Shown here piece by piece: positions 56,547 through 64,000 of a DNA stretch of 64,000 bases. The position numbers were made by a program, and so were the translations under genes. How positions within the stretch are numbered: the stretch's first letter is position 1; the number at the start of each line of letters is the position of its first letter. The notes under the pieces are model-generated. The model was not told the DNA's origin. It did not search any database and saw nothing but the letters and a program-made list of their open reading frames with translations. This stretch comes from Eucalyptus grandis (taxonomy: Eukaryota; Streptophyta; Magnoliopsida; Myrtales; Myrtaceae), in NCBI RefSeq assembly GCF_016545825.1, contig NC_052614.1:1-64000 (forward strand). Reading direction: 5' to 3'.

Positions 56547-59500
56547 CTGCAGTTGGAAAATATTGTAGATTGTAGTACTGAATAATGGGATGAGACCAAC
56601 TGTCTATAAGAAAAGATGCATTGATTTCAAATTTTCTGTCATACTATTATGATGCAGGGTTCTCACCTTCAACTTCATGACATGACAGGTTGTGATTGCA
56701 TATTATTTGTCTATCCTATGTAAAACGCGAAGCTCAAGGGAGGGTCCTTGAATTTTACTTTCCTATCTCGTATCCTTTATGTGTGAAACTACATGGCTCT
56801 TACGGTTCAAATATATCTATCAAACTTGCCATCAAATCAAGTATCAATACTAAAGAATCCCAATCGTAGAATGCTCATTTTTTTCTTATGTATCTTGTTT
56901 GCAATTCTCAATAACAAAATGAAAACAAGAATTCCATCCCAAGAAGTACGCATATGTTTTACATTCCTTTCTTATAATGTATTTTAACAATGAGTGTTTT
57001 TCATTGTATGGGGCAGAAAACATATATTAAATGTTATATAAATGGTTTACCTCTTTTTATTTAGTACAGTTGTTTGATGCTATCTTTTCATTACGTGTCG
57101 ATTTGTAACAGAGAAATAACAGTCATGTTTGATCAATTTGCCCATAGATTAATAAGATCTTGCTAACAGACAATTGGACATGGAGATTAATTATATTACG
57201 TCAATATTACTTCTTTGCAAGCATATGGTTGTGAAGTTGTTTACTTTTATTACTAATTATCATTCTTTTATGAATTTCCAAAAAAGTTGTACGTGTAAAG
57301 CTATTTTATTACTCAACTGTAATATTCGATGATTTTCTATTTAAAAGTAGGGTCATGTATGTATTAAGATATTTAAATTCTAAGTTTAATTAGTATTATT
57401 CCTAGCAAAAAAAAATTAATAGGTATTATGTTAAAAACCTTAGTTCTGACAATACTTCAACATTCAAATTTTTTTTATAGTTATTGGATTGAAGATCTAT
57501 GCTTGTCAGTATAAGTTTTGTTGAAAATACACGGTTCTCAAATTAAATTAGTATTTTTAAAACATATCATTGCAAATATATATTCTTATAGAAGTACAAT
57601 GTAACGTTGTAAACAAATCTATAATTTCATCTCTAAAAATTCTTGCATACACTTTTCACGGAAATCGTGAACTTGGGGATTAATTTTCAGATATGTCTAT
57701 TTATACAAAGATATCATAATAACTGTTCTTCTATAAAATTGTCGGGATCATGAAATTTGTCGGGAAGTGCTGATTACTCTTCCAAACGAAGTCATTTATT
57801 TTTATAGTCTTTATTCTTGACCATACACTATTTTTTGAATAATAAAGGTCGGATCCAAAATAATATAGTGCCAATATTATTTACTTCATCCAAAATAGTA
57901 CGTTTATTTTAAATAGTGTAGATAAGTAGAGCCTCCATCGAAATTCTCATGAACGAACATGTTTATTCAAAGTATTACATTTAAAGATGTATCACTTTTT
58001 AATTTTTTTTTAATGATTACTTAGGCTTCCTTGATTTTTAGTACGGTTCGTTTGTTATTCTACTACCGTTTCTCTGATTTATCAAATTAAAAACAGAAGT
58101 ACACATTGATCAGTGTCAATGACTTTATTGTTGCATCAAAAAACATTTCTCTTCGAAAAACGGCATTTAACCAATAGTACAATATTCCTATTTGATGAAT
58201 AGATATTTCTTGGGAGTTACGTGCTTGGAACAGACGCTCCTCTTTACATTTTCAGTTGCATATTTGTAAATGACTTTATTTAACGGTACATGTATTATAT
58301 TTAGTTCTTTTCTTTCTTTGCCCTTAGCGGTATCAGTTAATATTATTTACTTCTTTTATGTTTACAATAACCTTTTTTTTTCTGAAAGGGCAAGTTTGAA
58401 TAGACACGTTTCTTCGTATTTATGATAGTAATTTAGAACGAGTTTGTTTTTGAAATAGTATGTTTGTTATGTGATTTGCAATTCATCTTCTTTTTCCAAT
58501 TAAATAAATAGCATGACCACATGAATTTTCAAATAGACTCAACTTCAATTGTACAATAAAATTCAACAATTTTTAAAGATGAAATACATATCATGTGTCC
58601 TTGGAGCTATGCCATGACTCATAACTCAACAATTTTCTGGCTATCTAAAAGATATTGAGAAATGCCTCTAGTCACATGCAGTGCACATGTAATCTTTACT
58701 ATTAAAATTTAGCAATTTTTCCATTTTCCATCTATAACCTTCCCATATTTATTCTTATAATTGAATGACCTTCGACATCGTGTTCCCGTTAACACATTAT
58801 TTAAGTACTTACTAACATACTTAGTTACTTCTAACACCTTATTTAAGTACTTATTAACATGCTTAGTTACTTCCATTTGTCTTTCCACTTCTTTATTTTT
58901 ATTTCTTAATAACACATACTTCTTTATGCAACATCTTTTGCTTTTTTTTTCTTGGTGATAATTTCTTTATATAGTGTCTTCCTTATAATGGAACAAAAGA
59001 ATGTTTAGATTCTCTATTTTTAGAGTGTGTAGATTGTATTAGTAGTAGAAGTCTACAGCAATGTAATATATCGTATTTTTTAGGATTCAGTAGAATGTAA
59101 ATACATTATTAACTCAATATGATTAGACTACTCTTTGTGGAGGAGCTTTAAAAGAAAGAGAGAAAATAAATAAATACGGATGGATCAAAAGAAGAATCTG
59201 AGTAAAATATTTACGGCTCTCTTAGTCCTGTTATTGGAAAAATTCTACTTTTTCTTCTAACGTCTCATTTTGATCCAAAGATCTTACCACATAACCTATG
59301 TCATTTCGGTGTACACATATACTAAGCTTGAGTTACGCATGCGCGTACATGTATTATATAGCAATGCATTATCATGACACATTTAGATTATTGGAGCACG
59401 TTTGATTACAGCAATAGCAATTATAGTCTATTACAATATTTACTTGCCGTAATAGCTATTCCCAAAATTCATGTCTCTTTTCCCACCCACTCTATCAATG

Positions 59501-62031
59501 TTAGATTATTAATTATAACTAAGATATATATTAATTATAATCATATTATAGTATTTATGTCAAGATAACATCAATTATACTTATCTTGACTTTTATGACA
59601 TCTTATGTGATTAATAAATAAAATTGTTTAATAATACGTAAATAGTTGATCAAAGAGTGATTATGTTATCATAATAGTACGTAATTATCTATTATGTTAG
59701 AAATTATATATAACATACTAATCAGCATAATATTAGTTGGTCCCCGTTAGGTACGGTTATCTAAATTTTTCATATTAAAATTACATTATCCCTGACATAA
59801 TGAAACTCTTAATTACTAATTACATTAATTAACACTCAGTTGTGATATAATTATGTTTATCACACCATCAGTCATGTAATAGATATTTTTAAGTTTTATG
59901 GAATCCCATATTACATAATTAAGTTAAAATCAAAATCATGACTTAATTATTAAATTATAAGATATTTTTTATATTAAATTGCAATATCTTGATGATATAT
60001 ATGTTGCATTGCACTCATTATTGGCTATTAAAATGGTAATCGTTATAATATCAGATTTATTTTAATACAATCACATGTTATGTTCTTGATTTTTAATTAT
60101 AATCATAAATAAATTATTAGAAGATAAATAAATGTGATGCAATATATTATATAATCAATAAATTCTATGGGGTCATAAACTTATGAATCATGATAGATTA
60201 TTAAAGTGATAATCACTCTAATTATGATTTAGGTGCATTTTGGTAATTCTAAATGCTATTTTCCCCTTATTTACATATGTCGTTTATGACACCAAAGATT
60301 ATAATAACTATTACATTACTTTACCAATCAGCATATAGCTATTACAACTTTATCACATTTCAGCATTATAGCTATTACATTACAGCCTTACTCCATTACT
60401 GCACCCATAGGGGCTATTAGTGTAAGTCGTTGACTACCACTCTAGTTATTGCAGATTCACCGAATTGAGAAGAATATAGAAGATCGAGATCTAAAACTAC
60501 AGTGCGCAATTGAAGCTAGAAGTATTTTGAGTGTTAAATGTCTAAGTAAGATATCTATGCTTCTATTAGTCCCATCTAAAAGTATATTGAGTGTTACTAG
60601 GGACGACCACTGTGATTGGAAAGGCGTCCCATTGTGACTCAAAAATAACCATCCTCACAAAAAAATAAAATAATAACTAACAGGCTTTACAAGTAGATGA
60701 ATTAATAAAATTGTCCATCATACAAGGTAAAAAAAATGTGTTTAAAGGGCTCTATCACATGACAACATAAACTTCAATAGTAAATATAACGATGTGTATA
60801 ATAAGTGATAGCCGTTATGATTGAAAGTTCTATGGATACTCATTATGAGAAAATATTTTGTCATATTTTATAAGTAAATTATAATAAAAAAACAGATAAA
60901 AAATTTATATAAAATGATGGCTCGTGTTCAACAAATAAATGATAGAAATGTACTAAATATGTGCTAAATAAATTGCTTGCAAAGGATTAAATGACGTAGA
61001 AATATTATTATACCGGGTAGTCAATATTTGACAAATAAAAGATAGATAAAAGAATCACACGATAGCCCATATTTAGCAAATGATGATATAAAATTTACTA
61101 AACCTTTTTTTTTTAATAATAAGATGCTCACTAAGAGTTGAACATGATAGTGAATATTTGACAAACAAACGCTATTAGTGGATTAAAAGAAAAATTATCC
61201 ATGATCGCAAAAATAAAAAATAATATTAGCAAATTCATAGAAAAAATTGTCCACTATTGTGGAAAGTCAATAGAATGAAAATAATATATGTTTAGAGGGT
61301 TACACTGCAAGATTGTGCATATATCTTAAATAAATATGAAAGTCACATCAGCAAATTGACTGAGCTGACTATTGGTAGACAACAAAGAACTCGCTTACAC
61401 AAACTGTGAAAGATAAATGACTACATTATAATAAATAATAAAAAAAAGATAGGGGACTAAATCGCATAAATAATAATACTTAGGACACTAAAAGTATACT
61501 TAATCCCAATCTTAAAAAATACGTGGCCAAGATAATAGCTAATTAGTAATCACCACAAATGAACGGAGGTCTCATTTCTCATAGCGAACAAAACATAAGA
61601 AGTCAATACTCAGTAAAAGAAAAAAGAAAGAAAAGACCTCATAAGAAATCAAAGCAAAAATTCAAACATCAAACACGTGCATCAAACATTAATGTGGGAA
61701 AAGCTTGGCCGCCAACAATTTATAGAAGCCAGCTTTTTTTTTTTTTTAAGTGCTCTGTTAAACATTATATTTCTATAATTTTGCAGTTGCATTGAAGTTA
61801 CCGAAAGACAGTGTCCCCATCACTATATATATAATCAATAACCAAGAAATTGCTCCTCAATTACGTTCGAGAATCAGGTGAGAACAGCAATTAATCGGAA
61901 GAGCTCTTTTGCTAGTAGAAGCGACAATTTTTTACACTAAATTTTATCTTAAACATGAAAGAGAAAATGAACTCCCATTCACTGGCTAAGACAAGTGGAT
62001 AAAACTCTTACCTTGTTATTGTCACTCTTAC
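56547..62031 (-). other. 5.5-kb AT-rich TNL intron
   Basis: Bounded by the NB-ARC donor and the first-LRR acceptor, both phase 0. This intron is usually a few hundred bp in such genes, so the length implies old insertions. It is strongly AT-rich with no ORF of interest. Segments around 59380-59470 and 60290-60440 share TAATAGCTATT words in opposite orientation and could be ends of an old DNA transposon, but I could not define termini. Confidence 0.6.
58791..58874 (+). repeat. 42-bp tandem duplication in the TNL intron
   Basis: Two adjacent copies (58791-58832 and 58833-58874) of a unit with TTATTTAAGTACTTA...CTTAGTTACTTC, differing at a few bases. Confidence 0.85.
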
Positions 62032-62043
62032 CTTGTTATTGTC
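62004..62043 (-). repeat. 20-bp tandem duplication doubling the NB-ARC exon splice donor
   Basis: GACAATAACAAGGTAAGAGT occurs twice in a row on the minus strand. Each copy holds the donor AACAAG/GTAAGA. The upstream donor (exon end at 62032) keeps phase 0 into the next exon. Use of the second (exon end at 62012) adds 20 nt and shifts the frame. Confidence 0.88.
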
Positions 62044-62391
62044 AATCACATCTGCAGCTTCCTCACTAATCCATAATCTGCTACGATTTTGAGGTTCCTT
62101 TTGATTTTCTAGACGAACAATTTCCCTTCCAAAATCTCTCAGTTGATCATGCATCATTAGTTTGCCGTCTTCGTCAATTTTAATTAGGGACATAAGACTC
62201 AATACTTCAATCCCCTTCTCCGGAAAAAAACTGCAGTCATCCCACATATAAGTCGAACTTTCTTTAGATGATTCAATAAAAAAACATGCTATGTCCAAAA
62301 AAATCTGTTGCTCGTCATATTCCAATGCATCGTAACTTATCCTCAATGTCTTTTGCACTTTCTGGTCGGGTGCTTTCTTTAACTTCTTTAA
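62032..62391 (-). pseudogene. TNL NB-ARC exon, ARC2 part
   Basis: Reads LKKLKKAPDQKVQKTLRISY, EQQIFLDIACFFIES (RNBS-D of TNLs) and LMSLIKIDEDGKLMMHDQLR with an intact MHD motif, then FGREIVRLENQKEPQNRSRL and VIDNNK at the donor. No stop within this part. It is separated from the rest of NB-ARC by the LTR-like insertion to its right. Confidence 0.88.
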
Positions 62392-63088
62392 TGTATATTT
62401 ATTGCGAAAAGGCGAGCGATCGAACAATAATATAGACAGATGAAGAAAATAAATCGGACACCGATTTACATGGTTCATCGTAAAGACCTACGTCCACGGA
62501 GAGAGCAGCAACGAATTTCACTATAGATCAAGCGATACAAAGAGATTACACACTCAAGCCACTCAAACACTCTCTCAGTGTTTCCCAAACCCCAATTTAA
62601 CCCCAAACCCAAAGTGCTTATAAATAAACAATTCACTTGGTATAAACTCACGGCACAAAGTTACCGCGCGTTCAAGCTCAAAACAATACGCTCTACGAAC
62701 GGATTCGCGTATCTCCTCAAAGCTTCGGGTGGAGGACTTGCAGCTTAGTGGACGTGCAGCTTCGTAGACTTCGGCGGACGTACGACGCTTCTTCTTCGTA
62801 GGGTTTCTTTACCGACTTGAAGCAAGCCTCCTAAGAAGGAAAATAGATTCTGCTTTTATACGTGTGCGTGTGCGCGTGTTCCCAAGGTCAAAGGTTTGAC
62901 CTTGGGCCCCACCATTAAACCAATCTTCATTTGCAGAGGGAATCATGTGCAGGGCTTCACTATTCTTTTCTTCGGATTCCGCTGACTTCTCAGCAAAGAA
63001 GAAACTTTACTTCAATTTATTTTATATTTCCTATTTTGTAAATTTTCAATAGTCCAGCGAATCTCAAACTCGAGTCATAAATTTAACA
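62392..63088 (-). mobile_element. Solo LTR-like insertion in the NB-ARC exon (~0.7 kb)
   Basis: It splits the coding text between VWKD and LKKLKK. On the minus strand it begins TGTTAAATTTATGACTCG and ends AATATACA (TG...CA) and has a TATAAAAG box at 62853-62860, about 230 bp in, as in an LTR. No coding region. I find no clear target duplication, so the ends are accurate only to a few bases. Confidence 0.65.
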
Positions 63089-63340
63089 ATCTTTCCATAC
63101 TCTTTTTGTCCTTCCACATAAGAATGAACCTATAATTTCAAGAGCTAAGGGAAGCCCTCCAGTAGTAGATACAATATCATGAGAGATGTCTTCATAATCT
63201 CTTTGAGGAGAATTCTTTCTAAAGGCATGTCTATTAAATAAAATCAATGATTTATCCAAAGGCAACTCATTGAGTGGGTACATGTGGTCTGCCCTAGCCT
63301 CGTCAAGAATCCTCTTGTTTCTAGTTGTTATGATGACTAT
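63089..63340 (-). pseudogene. TNL NB-ARC exon, RNBS-B to GLPL part
   Basis: Reads IVIITTRNKRILDEA (RNBS-B), DHMYPLNELPLDKSLILFNR, HAFRKNSPQRDYEDIS and TTGGLPLALEIIGSFLCGRT (GLPL motif), ending VWKD at the LTR-like insertion. The P-loop and kinase-2 motifs are expected to the right, beyond the second insertion and the window edge. Confidence 0.88.
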
Positions 63341-64000
63341 GGGCCCGTTTGTTTGTATTCTTTTTTTTGTTTTTAAACACTTTTTCTGTTTTTTTTGTTC
63401 TTTTGTTCCCGGAACAAAAAAATGAAAAAACAAGAAACACAAAATTTGTGTTTTTGTTTTACAAACACAAATCGAAACAAAAAGGAACAAAAGGGAACAT
63501 GTCTCCTCCGAGCCTCTCCTCGTGCAACGTCTCCACCGTCGTCTTCTCCGGCGCCTCCCACTCTCCGGCGCCGACAGCCGCCTCCCACTCTCCGGCACCG
63601 ACAGCCGCCTCGTCTCGAGACCATCCGGCTTCTCCACCGTCCGTCCTCTCCGACGCCGACAGGCCGCTGCGAGCGTCTCCACCTGCGAGCGGGTGACGGA
63701 GCCGGGTCGCCGGTCGGCCGGGCGGCGGGCGGCTGCGGTGCGGGGCTCGGCCGTGGGGTCTCGAGCGGCGGACATCTAGGAGCGGAGCGGCGAGGACGGC
63801 CGGTCGAGTCGTGGGCCGGCGCGGGGTCGACGATCGAGCGGATCTCGAAGTCGTGGGTCATGGCGCGGTGAGATCTGATGCGGCGGTGGCGAACGGAGGC
63901 TCGAGACCTGCAGATGCGTCGATCGGGCGTGAGGCGGAGGGGCGGTCGCCGATGCGGTGGCGGCGAGGTGGCGTCGAGCGCGGTCGCCGATGCGGTGGAG
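63341..64000. mobile_element. Second insertion in NB-ARC, runs off the window; probable DNA-transposon-like repeat
   Basis: The coding text stops abruptly at IVII and the sequence GGGCCCGTTTGTTTGT begins, a form common at the ends of plant DNA transposons and MITEs. Then come a T-rich/A-rich near-palindrome centred on GTTCCCGGAAC (about 63408) and a GC-rich block from 63490. A 27-bp unit (GCCTCCCACTCTCCGGCGCC...) is repeated in tandem at 63553-63606. Open frames in the GC-rich block look incidental. Its other end and target duplication are not visible. Confidence 0.55.

Larger units (their letters stand above)
48290..64000 (-). pseudogene. TIR-NBS-LRR (TNL) resistance-gene pseudogene, 5' end outside window
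   Basis: Read from right to left: part of the NB-ARC exon, a 5.5-kb intron, the first-LRR exon (56265-56546), an intron of about 0.97 kb, and a giant LRR exon (48290-55296). TNL type is inferred from the motifs FLDIACFF and MHDQLRDFGREIV and from the exon plan; the TIR and P-loop parts would lie beyond 64000. TNLs are cytosolic/nuclear immune receptors that sense pathogen effectors. It is broken by two insertions in NB-ARC, a stop in the first-LRR exon, and many stops and frameshifts in the LRR exon. Part of it could still be transcribed. Confidence 0.88.

Noticed and set aside
63083..63775. A 230-codon frame appearing to join a novel N-terminus to NB-ARC
   Set aside because: Only the part from 63340 downwards is NB-ARC. 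The rest is translated transposon sequence that happens to be in frame.
63349..63871. Overlapping ORFs in the last 600 bases
   Set aside because: GC-rich repeat-like DNA open on both strands, with a local 27-bp duplication and no domain.

Overview
This is eukaryotic, plant nuclear DNA. It has spliced genes with GT-AG introns, TIR-NBS-LRR-type (TNL) resistance-gene sequence, a TOPLESS-family corepressor sequence and many LTR retrotransposons. TNL genes point to a non-grass, probably woody, eudicot. My impression is Eucalyptus/Myrtaceae, but that is familiarity, not proof. I see no intact host gene: the window holds two broken host loci, both on the minus strand, buried in layers of transposons.

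Layout, left to right. (1) 1-9726: a degenerate Sirevirus-type Ty1/copia element with an extra env-like ORF after pol. Its 5' LTR runs off the window, and a tRNA-derived SINE with an 18-bp target duplication sits inside its gag gene. (2) 9727-10488: a fragment of a TOPLESS-like gene (one exon). (3) 10489-18055: a second Ty1/copia element with 0.4-kb LTRs, a very GC-rich leader ending in a dense cluster of TTGAC motifs, and two gag-like modules. (4) 18056-20129: three consecutive TOPLESS-like exons. (5) 20130-46938: a third Ty1/copia element (Angela/BARE-like by its integrase, ~1.9-kb LTRs) swollen to 26.8 kb by three nested insertions. Two are related 3.3-3.6-kb solo LTRs and one is a 10.6-kb non-autonomous Ty3/gypsy (Tat/Ogre-like) element carrying about 2.2 kb of minisatellite arrays just before its 3' LTR. 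(6) 46939-48230: two further TOPLESS-like exons. The 26.8-kb element therefore sits in an intron of the TOPLESS-like pseudogene. (7) 48290-64000: a TNL pseudogene read right to left, with a partial NB-ARC broken by two insertions, a 5.5-kb AT-rich intron, a first-LRR exon with a stop, and a giant LRR exon.

The most remarkable host feature is that LRR exon. A 95-residue module of four LRRs (about 285 bp) is repeated about 22 times in tandem (about 88 LRRs), still highly similar from copy to copy but interrupted by stops and frameshifts.

Nesting can be read directly from target-site duplications. Removing either nested insertion within pol of the third element restores readable reverse-transcriptase sequence. 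Many inactivating changes are G-to-A or C-to-T nonsense changes, as expected from decay of methylated DNA. Coordinates of LTR ends, PBS sites, target duplications and TOPLESS exon borders were read base by base; family names rest on remembered motifs, not on a database search.
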